Positions 1 through 8,855 are shown, counted from the stretch's first letter. The stretch: 64,000 nucleotides of DNA from Methylomonas paludis (GCF_018734325.1 NZ_CP073754.1:868001-932000); one strand, 5' to 3'. Numbers and translations: made by a program. The notes: a model not told the origin generated them from the letters alone.

Positions 1-657
1 AAAATCCGTACTCTTTTTTAACTCAATCATTTCAAACTCCAAATGCAGCTGATTCAGCGCACAATTATAAACGACATTAAATAGCCCCAACGCACCGCAA
101 AGCCAAAAAACCGCACATTTTTGGCTAGGCCCGGCAAAGATTGATATGGTAGGGGGATGGATACAGTGCAACCCGCAGCCTTGATGAAACGCAGTGGAAT
201 CGAGGGACGGCCGTGATCAAACGGTTGTTTGGTTTAGGCTATGAACATTTCTTCAATAAAACTCGACATCAACCAATAAGGTAAACCAAGGTGCATCCCA
301 AGGCATGGCTTCGTAAACGGTTATTTTTATCTAGAGTAGATTAGAAAGGTCAATCAACTCCGGCAATCGTCAATTGTTTTAAGCTACCGATCGGATCATC
401 GGTACACGGTTTTGAGGGGGTAGTGAGTAGGGTGGATTCGCCGCTAGGCAATCCACCAAAACTTCGCAGGGTGTTTAACGTTTTGCTATCACGAAAACAC
501 CCAACACAAACTTAGCTTCAAATGTAGGATGTGCTAAACCTAGTACAGCCCTTCATTCTAAGCTAAGTGCTTGTTTAAAAGAAACCAGCAATAATATCGC
601 GGTTCTGTCGCCGGAGCCTGGAGCTAAGCTGTACCAATAATATTGGATTTTTAAAAA
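1..657. other. gene-free stretch with decayed repeats
   Basis: No convincing gene is visible. It carries a worn copy of repeat family A around 176-208 (cagtggaatcgagg core), a family B hairpin element at about 427-502 (ggtggatt ... aatccacc followed by gttttgctatc), and a family C relic at about 523-575 (aggatgtgctaaac ... cttgtttaaaa). The rest is AT-rich and unremarkable. It lies downstream of the minus-strand epimerase gene. Confidence 0.6.
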
Positions 658-1665
658 CTAACTCCACTCTTCCGGATAACTTTGCTTCCAATCAGCAAAA
701 GCCGTTTCTAAAGTGTACAGATAGGGATAACTGTTGTTAACCAGATAGCCTGGATAGATGATATTAGAATTAACCAGTTTCTTGATACGAACTGTGCTAA
801 ACGGATGAGTAATCCCCAGCGGCTTAGCAAACGCATCAATCACATAAGCGGTCGCCAACAACGAAAAGTAAGGCAAGGACGGCACCCAGCGCTCTATACC
901 GGCAACTTTGCAAACTGTTTCGACATAATCTTGAATTGATGGCCCAGGATTCATCGTCATATTAAACAGAATAACCCGCTCTCCCGTCGTACCTTGTCGT
1001 TGCAGAACCCACCAGATTGCATTACACAATTCTTTGACGTAAACGCCTGCCTTCCTTGTATCTCTGTTTCCCATGTAAATGAAATAGCGATGCAGAACCG
1101 CTTTAACCAAACGCGAAACATTACCGCCCTCACCAGGCCCAAACACCACACCGGGTCGGACAATAACCAGACGGCGGTTTTCTGAATCACCGTTTTGCCA
1201 GCACAAATGAATCTTTTCAGCGGCTAGTTTCGAACCACCATAGGCACTGACCGGCACTGGTACTGAGGACTCATCTTTCGTCAATTCCGAAGGGCCGTAA
1301 GGCGCAATACTGCTGGTAAAAACGATTTGCTTACAACCAACTTTTTCCGCCCATGCGCAAACGTTTTCAGCACCATGCAGGTTGGTTTCGTAATACTCAA
1401 AATCCTCATGTCCTGGCTCACGATGCACTGCAGCAAAGTTAGCCACCAATGTTACATCGCTAGGTAATGCCTGCGCATCAATCGGCTTGCGAACATCAAG
1501 CTCAACGTAATGAATTTTGTTTTGATCAAACGAAAAAAAAGGCCGGATAGGCCGTATGTCGGCCAGATAGACTTCATCAACCAACCCGTTGAGAATCAGG
1601 TATTCCGCAAAGTGGCTACCGATAAAACCTGTACCGCCAAATATCACGCACTTGCTTGACATCAA
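658..1665 (-). CDS. NAD-dependent epimerase/dehydratase (extended SDR)
   Basis: A 335-residue extended short-chain dehydrogenase/reductase, cytoplasmic, probably acting on a nucleotide sugar. The N-terminal Rossmann motif GGTGFIGSH sits at residues 10-18. The catalytic YxxxK is Y142-K146, with the active-site serine near residue 118. Length is normal for UDP-sugar epimerases and 3-beta-HSD-like SDRs; the exact substrate cannot be read from the sequence. The start overlaps the end of the upstream glycosyltransferase gene by 4 bp, so the two are probably translationally coupled and act in one glycan pathway. Confidence 0.85.
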   Translation of the reverse strand: MMSSKCVIFGGTGFIGSHFAEYLILNGLVDEVYLADIRPIRPFFSFDQNKIHYVELDVRKPIDAQALPSDVTLVANFAAVHREPGHEDFEYYETNLHGAENVCAWAEKVGCKQIVFTSSIAPYGPSELTKDESSVPVPVSAYGGSKLAAEKIHLCWQNGDSENRRLVIVRPGVVFGPGEGGNVSRLVKAVLHRYFIYMGNRDTRKAGVYVKELCNAIWWVLQRQGTTGERVILFNMTMNPGPSIQDYVETVCKVAGIERWVPSLPYFSLLATAYVIDAFAKPLGITHPFSTVRIKKLVNSNIIYPGYLVNNSYPYLYTLETAFADWKQSYPEEWS

Positions 1666-2879
1666 TTATCACCTTTTGGTTTATTCCTGGTCGCAACCAG
1701 TACGTTTTCAATTAAACTATCAATACTGAATTTCGATTTAACAAACGCCTGTAATCGAATGCGTCGATCACTCTTAGATTCTGCAACTAGTGTAGGTCTG
1801 TAAGATTCAAAAAGACCAGCCAACTCGGCGACATCCCAGGTGTAGGCAACCTCGCCGGCACTAGCTTCTGTTACAAGAATGCCCAACTCGCTCCCTGGTT
1901 CGCAGATGGCAAAAACAGGCACGCCGGCGGCCAACAAATTAGGTAACTTAGATGGCAGCGATCCTTCAGATGTATCAAAGGCCTGTGGAATAATTTGCAC
2001 ATCAGAGCGAGCATAAAGCTCAGTCAAATGTTCAGCGGGAACCAAGTCGTGAAATTGCACTTTACACTTTGCTGAGCCTTGGTTATCAAGGCGCAAACGC
2101 TCAAATAGTGGGCCGGCAGAAAAAATATGGCAAGTTACATTAGACTGCGCACCTGCAATTTCATTCATAAATGCAAACAAACTATCAGGATTTTGCTTCT
2201 CGCCCAAGGCACCGGAATAAACAACATTGAAGGTATCAGGCAAAAGTACATTTGCCAGCGCGACACCGTCTTGCACTGCGCTCTGGATGGCTACAAACGG
2301 ATAGCAAACAGTACAAATCTCCGTATTTAGCTGATACTCAATAATCGCTCGGTTTGCCATAGATGCTGAAGAAAATATCAACCGACTACACGCGCTGAAA
2401 CATTTTTTTTCAACATAGTGAATTGCACCATTAATGAGCCGACTGATACGGCCACTCATTCTGGTGGCGTAAACCCCTTGTAGATCATGCACAATCCCCA
2501 CTCGGCAAACGCTACGAGGCATCAACCAATCGAGCAGCATAAAAAATAAGCTAGGTGGGAATATAGGAATCACGATATCTGGCCGCGACTGAAGCTTGAA
2601 ATAATTAGTCAATGCAAACCCTGCATACCATATTTCTAAAATTGCCCGGCGCAACATGGCAGAACGCGGGTAGTTAATCCAACCACCACCGCGTATTATG
2701 TTAACCCCAGGCAAAGTGGCATTGCTAATCTCGGCAACCCAGTTAGGATAAATGGGATGAGATGCAAATACGGTGACATCGTGCCCGGCCGCTACCAGTG
2801 CTTCTGCTAAATAAGTGTTGTATTTCCCGGTGGAAATTTGTTCGGGAAAGAAAAATGGCGAAAGTAACAGTACTTTCAT
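1662..2879 (-). CDS. GT4-type glycosyltransferase, WcaI-like
   Basis: A 405-residue GT-B glycosyltransferase that would transfer a sugar from a nucleotide donor to a lipid-linked glycan at the cytoplasmic face. The N-terminus (MKVLLLSPFFFPEQISTGKY) is typical of the WcaI-like branch of GT4. The C-terminal half has the donor-site pattern SLPSKLPNLLAAGVPVFA. It overlaps the downstream SDR gene by 4 bp and starts 4 bp inside a relic of a left-handed beta-helix acyltransferase. That association is common in surface-polysaccharide loci. The acceptor and sugar are unknown. Confidence 0.8.
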   Translation of the reverse strand: MKVLLLSPFFFPEQISTGKYNTYLAEALVAAGHDVTVFASHPIYPNWVAEISNATLPGVNIIRGGGWINYPRSAMLRRAILEIWYAGFALTNYFKLQSRPDIVIPIFPPSLFFMLLDWLMPRSVCRVGIVHDLQGVYATRMSGRISRLINGAIHYVEKKCFSACSRLIFSSASMANRAIIEYQLNTEICTVCYPFVAIQSAVQDGVALANVLLPDTFNVVYSGALGEKQNPDSLFAFMNEIAGAQSNVTCHIFSAGPLFERLRLDNQGSAKCKVQFHDLVPAEHLTELYARSDVQIIPQAFDTSEGSLPSKLPNLLAAGVPVFAICEPGSELGILVTEASAGEVAYTWDVAELAGLFESYRPTLVAESKSDRRIRLQAFVKSKFSIDSLIENVLVATRNKPKGDN

Positions 2880-2956
2880 TTTAATAATTCACGTTGCTTA
2901 AATGGCACACATGGATTGCCTAAACAAACCATGCCGGCAGGCATATCATTTCTGTT
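2876..2956 (-). pseudogene. C-terminal relic of a hexapeptide (WcaF-type) acyltransferase
   Basis: The last ~26 codons of this frame read MPAGMVCLGNPCVPFKQRE, which resembles the conserved C-terminus of WcaF-type left-handed beta-helix acetyltransferases (AGNPC-x-P-x-K-x-R). No hexapeptide repeats lie upstream. The frame can be extended to an ATG near 3067, but that extension has no acyltransferase character. I read it as a gene that lost its 5' part. The stop overlaps the glycosyltransferase start (ATGA). Confidence 0.5.
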
Positions 2957-3150
2957 CATATATAGCTTCCTATTGTGGTTGATATGACGAGGTGAGTATT
3001 GTTTATAGATAGGCTCTGTCAGTAATGAGTGTTGGTTTTTTTCAACCGTTTGATCCGTGAAACGCAATTTATATTACTATAATCAGACATAAATACCAAT
3101 GACATCCCAGGATTTTAAAACAACTTGGCCGCTACAACCAATTCAAATGT

Positions 3151-3290
3151 CTGATGTGTCAACACTTTTCCAGACACAAATTTAAGCAACTTTTTGCTGT
3201 AATTGGTGATCTAAGCGCGACACATAGCCGTAGACTGAATGTAAACGCTCCCGCTTGTAAAACACTTTAATCTATTCAAGCACAGCGTGT
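3151..3290 (-). mobile_element. IS3-family transposase C-terminal remnant with IS end
   Basis: Read on the minus strand, 3285-3182 encodes VFYKRERLHSVYGYVS...LDHQLQQKVA and then stop, the typical C-terminus of an IS3-family orfB transposase (FYNRxRxHSxLGYxSP), with an internal stop. It is followed by a short end sequence at 3151-3177 (tgtctggaaaagtgttgaca, minus strand). A nearly identical end occurs at 49370-49395. The rest of the element is missing. Confidence 0.6.
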
Positions 3291-3574
3291 CTGGCGAGTG
3301 TGTTCAATGCCCAAAGCCGTGAATTTCGTGTCTTTGCTGGCGTGCTGTGCGGGGTTATAAGCCCAACATGAAAACGGCAGACGATAAGCTTAAGTGCTTG
3401 GTTTGCTGCTTGTTATCTGAAATACTAATCTAAATCCCCAAAAACATACGGCTGGTTTATTGATCAGTGCAAGCACTTCACTATAAATGGATACCATCGA
3501 GCTGTCTTCTTGTCAGGCAAATCCACAAACTATTCAATTGTATCGAATGCAATAAATTAAGACCCTATTGGATC

Positions 3575-3706
3575 GCAACTATTCTGTGTTCATTATCTCT
3601 TTAAAAAACAGGTGGTTGTATGATGTGCTAAACGTAGTGCAGCGCATTATTCGAAGCGAACTACTTGTTTAAAAAGGATCATCCAAAACTTATGCTGAAT
3701 AATAAA
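3575..3706. repeat. worn family C (MITE-like) copy
   Basis: This has the same internal sequence as the better preserved copies at 10693-10818 and 13986-14116 (gatgtgctaaacg, agtgcagcgcat, ctacttgtttaaaaa). The ends are degenerate (gcaactattctg / ctgaataataaa), and no target duplication is recognisable. Confidence 0.55.
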
Positions 3707-4402
3707 AATTAATGGTATTGAACGGATTTACAGTCTGTTTATCTCAAGGATTTTTTAAAACATAGGATTATTGATTTGGTCAGCTTTATATCACAATCGG
3801 CAGCTTGGTTACTACTCTGAGCCGTGCCTGAAGATATCTGCGAGACTAAGCTCAACGGCGATGTGTGCATAGAAAATTATGAAGTTACTACTAGTCGGCC
3901 AATCTTATTTTGACGGAAACCGCGTTGGATGTGCTGAACGTAGTGATGAGCATCAATCGTGCACGACGGGCCTTCAGAGTCGGCACATCCTCTGGTGTTG
4001 CCGGCAAAGTAATGTTGGTCAAGCACTAGTTTGTTTACATGGTTCCGAATGCCGGACGTGATGTATCAGGAAGAAACTTAAGCAATCATTAGTCTCAATA
4101 TATACGTCAATCACCTATTCCAGCCCCTTTATTGGTTACAGAGCTGGGTGCGGGCGAGGCGGCGGTAATTACTCCGGCTCGGACAGCTTCCCCTGGTATG
4201 GCTATCATTGATGAAAAGAGAGGCCGGCGGGATTGCCCGGAATGATTATGGATTTTCGGTAAAAGGTATAGGTGTCAACATTATGAATTAAGCCATCTAC
4301 AGGTTGCCTATTTTTGGGGGTGATTATTGGTAAGTACGTAATTCTAATGATGACTATATTGTCTCGCCGAAACATCAGGCAAAAAAAGCCCCACATAAAA
4401 AT

Positions 4403-4462
4403 GTAAGCCCTTCAAAATTTTGGCTCCCCCGGACCGGCTTGAACCGCCGACTTAGTGATTAA
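4403..4462 (-). repeat. att-like direct repeat (partial tRNA-Asn copy)
   Basis: Sixty bases duplicating the 3' part of tRNA-Asn, with 3 mismatches against 5441-5500. It contains the T-arm and half of the anticodon arm but no complete tRNA, so it is the distal attachment-site copy and not a second tRNA gene. Confidence 0.7.
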
Positions 4463-4494
4463 TTGATTTCAAGAAGAATAGCCTAGCTGCGCGG

Positions 4495-4849
4495 GATACC
4501 AAGAACCACGCCGGCTTCACTACCTACATTGCCCCGCTCAGGCCCTATTTAAAGCATCTGCAAACAATAACCGGAGGCAGCAGGTTCGTGTTTCCGGGGG
4601 AGTCAAAAGACCGGGTAATGAACATAGCACGAAAACCAATTGCCCAGGTTGTTGGCCGGGATTACTTTCAGTAGTCACGACCTGAAACGGACGTTCCTGA
4701 CCATAGGCGAAGCGGCCATGATACCCTTCTCATTGCTGAAAACAGTGGCTAATCACCAAATTGATGGCGATGTGATTGCCTGGCACATCAATACTGAAGC
4801 CAACACCATGCGCCAAGCCATTTTTAAGATTGCAGATTACATCTACTAG
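4495..4849 (+). pseudogene. phage-type tyrosine recombinase (integrase) C-terminal remnant
   Basis: One frame (from about 4495) reads NHAGFTTYIAPLRPYLKHL...RFVFPGES, typical of the middle of an integrase catalytic domain, and stops at a TAG near 4672. The +1-shifted frame continues with HDLKRTFLTIGEAAMIP...LLKTVANHQ...GDVIAWHI and ends at 4849. This carries the HxxxR box and the NH...DV...Y/W-x region of tyrosine recombinases. The N-terminal and core-binding domains are absent, and the catalytic Tyr position appears replaced (AWHI). It is a non-functional relic of the element's own integrase. Confidence 0.65.
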
Positions 4850-4908
4850 CATACAATGCCGGATAAAGCAACCTGGTGTTCTTGCCCGCAAGCGGGGAGT
4901 AATTTTTT

Positions 4909-5085
4909 ATGAACGCAAAACCACAATATATTACTGATTCCATCGGTAACAAAACAGCAGTGATTTTACCCATTGCCGACTATGAAGAATTGTTGGAAGA
5001 TCTGGAAGACTTGGCGGCCATAGCTGAGAGAAAAGACGATCCAAGTGAGTCAATTGAACAGGTTGCCCTAGAATTGGGTTTATGA
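4909..5085 (+). CDS. RelB/Phd-type antitoxin
   Basis: A 58-residue protein (MNAKPQYITDSIGNKTAVIL...PIADYEELLEDLEDLA...) that looks like the antitoxin of a type II toxin-antitoxin pair. It has an N-terminal YITDxxGxKTAVILPIxxYExLLEDLEDL motif followed by an acidic tail that would wrap the toxin. It starts at ATG 4909 after a GGGGAG ribosome-binding site and overlaps the toxin frame by 4 bp (ATGA). Such proteins usually repress their own promoter. It is intact while the toxin is frameshifted, and it lies inside the decayed integrative element. Confidence 0.7.
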   Translation: MNAKPQYITDSIGNKTAVILPIADYEELLEDLEDLAAIAERKDDPSESIEQVALELGL

Positions 5086-5344
5086 CACAGTACCTGATTG
5101 GAATTAAAAGCAAGGCCAAGAAGGAACTGGCAAATCTGCCAAAGGAAACGGCGGCAAAGATTTTAAGTGAAATTTTAAGACTGGTTGATAACCCACGGCC
5201 AGTAGGGTGCAAAAAGCTGGTTGGCTCTATGAACAGCTACAGGATTCGGATCAATGATTATCGGGGGTGTATTCTATTTTTGACCAAATATTGTTGATAC
5301 AAGTTGTCAAGATCGTCCATCGGCAGGAAGTTTATAAAAACTAA
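5082..5344 (+). pseudogene. RelE/ParE-type toxin, frameshifted
   Basis: The frame starts MTQYLIGIKSKAKKELANLP, continues through a typical RelE core (AAKILSEILRL...NPRPVGCKKLVG...YRIRINDYR), and ends early at 5297 with an unrelated tail. One extra base in the GGGGG run near 5262 would restore VYSIFDQILLIQVVKIVHRQ EVYKN up to a stop at 5342, the normal RelE ending (KIVHRxEVY). RelE proteins are ribosome-dependent mRNA endonucleases. The C-terminal lesion should inactivate this one unless it is a sequencing error in the G run. Confidence 0.65.
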
Positions 5345-5418
5345 TAAATGTGAAAATAGACCTTCTCTAAAGTTTATGGTTATTTATCATGAGCTGCCCC
5401 GCCGCTAGCCCATGAGGC

Positions 5419-5448
5419 AAAAAAAAGGGCTTACATTGCTGTAAGCCC
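5419..5448 (-). terminator. rho-independent terminator after tRNA-Asn
   Basis: On the minus strand an 8-bp stem GGGCTTAC/GTAAGCCC with a 6-base loop is followed by eight T residues. It lies just downstream of tRNA-Asn and would end the tRNA transcript. Confidence 0.75.
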
Positions 5449-5500
5449 TTCAAAATTTTGGCTCCCCCGGACGGGCTCGAACCGCCGACCTAGTGATTAA
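5441..5500 (-). repeat. att-like direct repeat within tRNA-Asn
   Basis: This is the tRNA-side copy of the 60-bp direct repeat found at 4403-4462. It spans the downstream hairpin arm and the 3' half of the tRNA, the usual target of tyrosine-recombinase integration. Confidence 0.7.
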
Positions 5501-5534
5501 CAGTCACCCGCTCTACCGACTGAGCTACAGGGGA
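5459..5534 (-). tRNA. tRNA-Asn (GTT)
   Basis: Seventy-six nucleotides starting TCCCCTGTAGCTCAG, with anticodon loop CTGTTAA (anticodon GTT), T-loop GGTTCGAGCC and an encoded CCA. The acceptor stem TCCCCTG/CGGGGGA pairs. It is the last of three clustered tRNAs downstream of csrA and the target of an ancient integration. Confidence 0.95.
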
Positions 5535-5551
5535 ATAATTTTTTTCTATAA

Positions 5552-5628
5552 TGGCGCGCCCGGAGAGATTCGAACTCCCGACCGCTCGGTTCGTAGCCGA
5601 GTACTCTATCCAGCTGAGCTACGGGCGC
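5552..5628 (-). tRNA. tRNA-Arg (ACG)
   Basis: Seventy-seven nucleotides, GCGCCCGTAGCTCAGCTGG..., with anticodon loop CTACGAA (ACG, read as ICG after deamination), T-arm GAGTTCGAATC and encoded CCA. It lies between tRNA-Ser and tRNA-Asn on the same strand. Confidence 0.95.
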
Positions 5629-5693
5629 TTATTTAGCCGTCTATTATGCTATTTTTTTCTTACTATGTCAAAATAAATTTTCTATTTTGTAAG

Positions 5694-5784
5694 TGGCGGA
5701 GAGAGAGGGATTCGAACCCTCGATGGGCTTATGACCCATACTCCCTTAGCAGGGGAGCGCCTTCGGCCTCTCGGCCATCTCTCC
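5694..5784 (-). tRNA. tRNA-Ser (GCT)
   Basis: Ninety-one nucleotides with a long variable arm (class II): GGAGAGATGGCCGAGAGG..., anticodon loop CTGCTAA (GCT), and encoded CCA. It starts 11 bp downstream of the csrA stop. The csrA/tRNA-Ser/tRNA-Arg order is widespread in gammaproteobacteria. Confidence 0.95.
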
Positions 5785-5795
5785 AAAATCTAAAA

Positions 5796-5987
5796 TCAAA
5801 TGCCTGAATTATTGGCTTCTGATTGTTCTTTCTTAATCCGCTCGTATATCTCTTCTCTGTGAACAGAAACATCCTTCGGAGCGTTAACACCTATTCGAAC
5901 CTGATTCCCTTTTACTCCGAGAACAGTAACGGTTACTTCGTCACCAATCATCAGAGTTTCCCCTACTCTACGAGTCAAGATAAGCAT
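5796..5987 (-). CDS. csrA: carbon storage regulator CsrA
   Basis: A 63-residue RNA-binding global regulator that binds GGA motifs in mRNA leaders and controls translation and stability (carbon metabolism, biofilm, motility). The sequence [18 protein letters not shown]...[30 protein letters not shown] matches the family end to end, including L4, R6, R7 and R44 of the RNA-binding surface. A GGGAG ribosome-binding site precedes the ATG. The three tRNAs follow on the same strand. Confidence 0.95.
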   Translation of the reverse strand: MLILTRRVGETLMIGDEVTVTVLGVKGNQVRIGVNAPKDVSVHREEIYERIKKEQSEANNSGI

Positions 5988-6657
5988 ACCATCTCCCTTC
6001 TTTTTTAAAGCCCTAGGTTCTGCACAAACAGAACTGGAATTCTATTCTTTTTTTTGTAAAAAGGGAAGATCAAACTGCTTTAATTCAGCTTCTGCCCTTG
6101 TGTGTTTGTCTACCAAATGCGGGTCTAATCACAAATCCCGGTCTATTATGCTCATTAATCAGCACAAAGCACAACCCTATAACGCATATTTCAAATGCGT
6201 TGGTTAATAAATGCAGATCAACGGATAACAAATAGGTGACAAAACGTTGCATCCCTTTGGTCGCCCTAGCGGTTAAGGCTTTTTGTCAAACACGGCTCGC
6301 AAACTGGTTTTTTACGCTTCGGCCCTAGTGAAAAACCCCTATCACTGAGCTAAGCAAACTAGCAAGCGGCTAATACGACTCATTCGGACAATTATAATAT
6401 GCCATGCGGCCAGTATCAAGAACCTATTTGCTCAAAATGACGGTCTTCGGCGTAAAAAATGCAGAAAAACCACAAGCCATTTTTTAATATATTGATATTT
6501 AAATCGTTTTAAATATCATCAAATCAATTGAAAATTTTTTAAAACTAGGTGCGCATTACCAAAAAAAGGCCCAAAACCGACTAAATGGGCAGGGCGATTT
6601 GGCCTAAAATGTTACTGGCGCATTTGTCAAACAGTCCGACCAAGTCGCTACAGCACC
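5988..6657. other. gene-free stretch upstream of csrA
   Basis: About 670 bp, AT-rich in places, with no gene, tRNA or member of the repeat families that I can see. It must hold the csrA promoter. No clear consensus promoter stood out. Confidence 0.5.
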
Positions 6658-7182
6658 CTAAATAATTTTCCGCAGTGCTGCCACGCAATCAAGGATTAAA
6701 CGATTTTGACCAAAACCAATTTCTTGATGCTGTTCAATATCCTTAACCGCAAACCAGTCAAATTCAAACGCTTCACCACTCGGAATCAGCTGGCCGGATA
6801 ATTCCACCGCATAAATCAAGCTAATGGCATGCTGCCTCGGATCCAGATATTCATCCCAGTCCAAGGTCGGAAAATATTGGGCAACCCACAGCGGCTGACC
6901 GTTTCCGGTTAAACTATACCCGCACTGCTCGCCCAGCGTTTCAAGCAGCTCGCGCTGCACCGCCGCCATTAACGTTTCATTGTATTGCAAACGCCCGCCT
7001 ATCAGGCACCACTTTCGGCCCTGATGAGGCGTGTTGCGCTTGATCAAGCCAATTTCACCGATATCGGTAGCGGTTTTTCGAAAAGCCAGAATATCGACAC
7101 AGGTGATGGGCAGACATTTCTGCACCTTTTGCCATTCGTCATCAGGCAGCCAATAGCTGGACTTAGCAGGAGATTTTGACAT
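6658..7182 (-). CDS. NUDIX hydrolase
   Basis: A 174-residue NUDIX-fold protein that likely hydrolyses a nucleoside-diphosphate derivative. The NUDIX box is the stretch GGRLQYNETLMAAVQRELLE: the GX5E spacing and REL are kept, but the second glutamate of the REUXEE core is Thr (RELLETLG). This and the upstream HQGRKWCLIGGR recall the GDP-mannose mannosyl hydrolase-like branch, which tolerates box changes. Substrate is unknown. It is divergent from the AlbA_2 membrane protein gene that starts 133 bp away. Confidence 0.8.
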   Translation of the reverse strand: MSKSPAKSSYWLPDDEWQKVQKCLPITCVDILAFRKTATDIGEIGLIKRNTPHQGRKWCLIGGRLQYNETLMAAVQRELLETLGEQCGYSLTGNGQPLWVAQYFPTLDWDEYLDPRQHAISLIYAVELSGQLIPSGEAFEFDWFAVKDIEQHQEIGFGQNRLILDCVAALRKII

Positions 7183-7315
7183 CGTGAGTATATGAAAAAT
7201 AGTCGCAAAGATATTACACTATTTAGCCGTTCAGACCAATTCATGGCTGCGGGCTGACCGCCCGGCACCAACCGATAGACTCGAAAGCCGCAAACTGAAG
7301 GATACCCAGCCAAGC

Positions 7316-8149
7316 ATGAAACGACTTTTATTACTGATGCTGCAGATTTGGCGGCAACAACTCAAACTCTATGTTGCAGCTGCCGTTATCGGCGGCTTGA
7401 TCGGTATACTACTGTTAGCCCCCAGTTATGATTATATCTACGCCCGCGAACAGTCTGCCGATCCCTTGTCATCCATTACCTATGTATTCAACCAAGTGGT
7501 AGGTGCTTTTAACGGCAAGACCGCACCCGATAACAAAATGCTGCTGATGTTCTACGGTGAAATAGGTGCCATGCTCGGCGTAGTATTTTTATTTTTATAC
7601 CGCATAGCACACAAACAATTGCAACAAATTGATCATCTCAAAGCTGAACTCGACAAAGATTTACCCTCCATTATTCGCCAAGGGGAGGGGCCTCATCTGG
7701 AATTCAAATCTTCCTTACGCTGGGATTACTCAGAAGTCCGCACCAACCGTAGCCTGGAGGCCGTAATACTCAAAACCCTGGCCGGGTTTTTAAACAGCCA
7801 CGTCGGTGGTGTACTCTTGATAGGTGTGGCCGACAACGGTGAAATTTTAGGTTTGGAAAAAGATTATCAAACCTTGAAAAAACCCAATCAGGATGGCTTT
7901 GAACAATTGATCATGACGGTAGTATCCAACGGCTTGGGGGCAGATTTAAGCCCGTTTCTGCATATCCTGTTCCATGTCATCGATCATAAAGAAGTATGCC
8001 GGGTCATTGTCTCACCCGCCAGCCGGCCGGTATTTTTAGAGCAGGGCGGCACCCCCCGGTTTTTTACCCGCAGCGGCGGCGGTACCCGAGAGCTCAATAT
8101 TCAGGAAGCGCTAGCCTATGTAGCCGGCAGATGGAAACGCGGCAAATAA
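7316..8149 (+). CDS. membrane protein with AlbA_2 (Schlafen-type) domain
   Basis: A 277-residue protein with two hydrophobic segments at about residues 17-36 and 82-98, a short helix with coiled-coil character, then an AlbA_2/Schlafen-like domain (about 118-265). Recognisable blocks are EGPHLEFKSSLRW, LKTLAGFLNSHVGGVLLIGVADNGEILGLE, a central helix, and FFTRSGGGTREL near the end. AlbA_2 domains are normally cytoplasmic, nucleic-acid-binding or regulatory modules, often before a helix-turn-helix. Here it is membrane-anchored. Function unknown. An AAGGA motif precedes the ATG. Confidence 0.75.
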   Translation: MKRLLLLMLQIWRQQLKLYVAAAVIGGLIGILLLAPSYDYIYAREQSADPLSSITYVFNQVVGAFNGKTAPDNKMLLMFYGEIGAMLGVVFLFLYRIAHKQLQQIDHLKAELDKDLPSIIRQGEGPHLEFKSSLRWDYSEVRTNRSLEAVILKTLAGFLNSHVGGVLLIGVADNGEILGLEKDYQTLKKPNQDGFEQLIMTVVSNGLGADLSPFLHILFHVIDHKEVCRVIVSPASRPVFLEQGGTPRFFTRSGGGTRELNIQEALAYVAGRWKRGK

Positions 8150-8153
8150 ACCC

Positions 8154-8855
8154 TTACCGGTCTATGGCTTGCCAGTTCTCAGCTATCAGGCCATATAGCG
8201 GCTGGTACTGGTTTTTATAACTCATCTTCCGGCACTCCTTAAGCCAAAACCCCAGATAAACATAATCCAGTTGCAACTCTCTAGCGGTTTCAATTTGCCA
8301 CAGCACCGCATAAACCCCAGGGCTGTAATCGGCAAACTCCGGATCAAAAAACGTATACACGGCAGATAAGCCCTGATCCAGCGCGTCCACCACCGCAACA
8401 GCCGCCAGTCTGCCGCCAATATAAAACTCCACAAACCAGGTATCGCACCAATCACTATCAAAAAACGCCATAAAAGTTTCCGGACTCGATTCATTCGGGC
8501 TGTCGGGCTGATGCCGGGCGGCCAAGTAACGATGATAAAGCTCAAAATGGCGGATATCAAACGCAGCCGGCCTGATCACCGTCCGCGTCGCAGCATTGCG
8601 CTGCAAACAGCGCTTTTGTTGACGATTCGCCTGAAATTGCCGCACCGGCAGCCGAGTAGGTATGCAGGCGCAACAGCTCTGGCAATAAGGCTTATATACC
8701 TGATTACCGCTGCGTCTAAACCCCTGATTGATCAGGTGGGAATAAATGTCGCTGTCCAGCGCAAAGTCGTCGCCCGGCATAATCACCCGGCTGGTTTGCC
8801 CCTCCAGATAACTGCACGCCGCCTCAGCGCTTAAATATAAAGGGATGGAAGTCAC
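8154..8855 (-). CDS. bpt: aspartate/glutamate leucyltransferase (Bpt)
   Basis: A 233-residue bacterial ATE1-like aminoacyl-tRNA-protein transferase. It adds leucine from Leu-tRNA to N-terminal Asp/Glu and so feeds substrates to ClpS/ClpAP (bacterial N-degron pathway). Seen are [31 protein letters not shown] with the conserved Cys cluster, and the C-terminal GNAT-like half ([24 protein letters not shown]). I prefer the GTG at 8855 over the upstream ATG at 8891 because it gives the family start ([11 protein letters not shown]) and a GTGA overlap with the aat stop. Confidence 0.9.
   Translation of the reverse strand: MTSIPLYLSAEAACSYLEGQTSRVIMPGDDFALDSDIYSHLINQGFRRSGNQVYKPYCQSCCACIPTRLPVRQFQANRQQKRCLQRNAATRTVIRPAAFDIRHFELYHRYLAARHQPDSPNESSPETFMAFFDSDWCDTWFVEFYIGGRLAAVAVVDALDQGLSAVYTFFDPEFADYSPGVYAVLWQIETARELQLDYVYLGFWLKECRKMSYKNQYQPLYGLIAENWQAIDR

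Larger units (their letters stand above)
2957..4375. other. gene-free decayed region
   Basis: About 1.4 kb without an intact gene. It contains an IS3-type transposase tail (3151-3290), a worn family C element (about 3575-3706) and another family C fragment near 3925-3975. Short open frames in it (for example about 3879-4061 and 4205-4396) resemble nothing and partly consist of repeat sequence. It looks like a graveyard next to the tRNA-Asn integration site. Confidence 0.6.
4376..5500. mobile_element. small decayed integrative element at tRNA-Asn
   Basis: The 60 bp at 4403-4462 match 57 of 60 bp of 5441-5500, which covers the 3' part of tRNA-Asn and its downstream DNA. The similarity reaches outwards into the A-tract/terminator region (from about 4376 and 5416). 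Between the repeats lie a frameshifted tyrosine-recombinase tail (4495-4849) and a toxin-antitoxin pair (4909-5344). This is the architecture of an element that integrated at a tRNA 3' end and then lost most of its cargo. Confidence 0.7.

Noticed and set aside
2957..3067. Extension of the acyltransferase relic to an ATG at 3067
   Set aside because: The upstream codons have no hexapeptide-repeat character; only the last ~27 codons match the family.
3879..4396. Short open frames of about 60 codons
   Set aside because: The first contains family C repeat sequence; the second has no similarity, ribosome-binding site or sensible composition.
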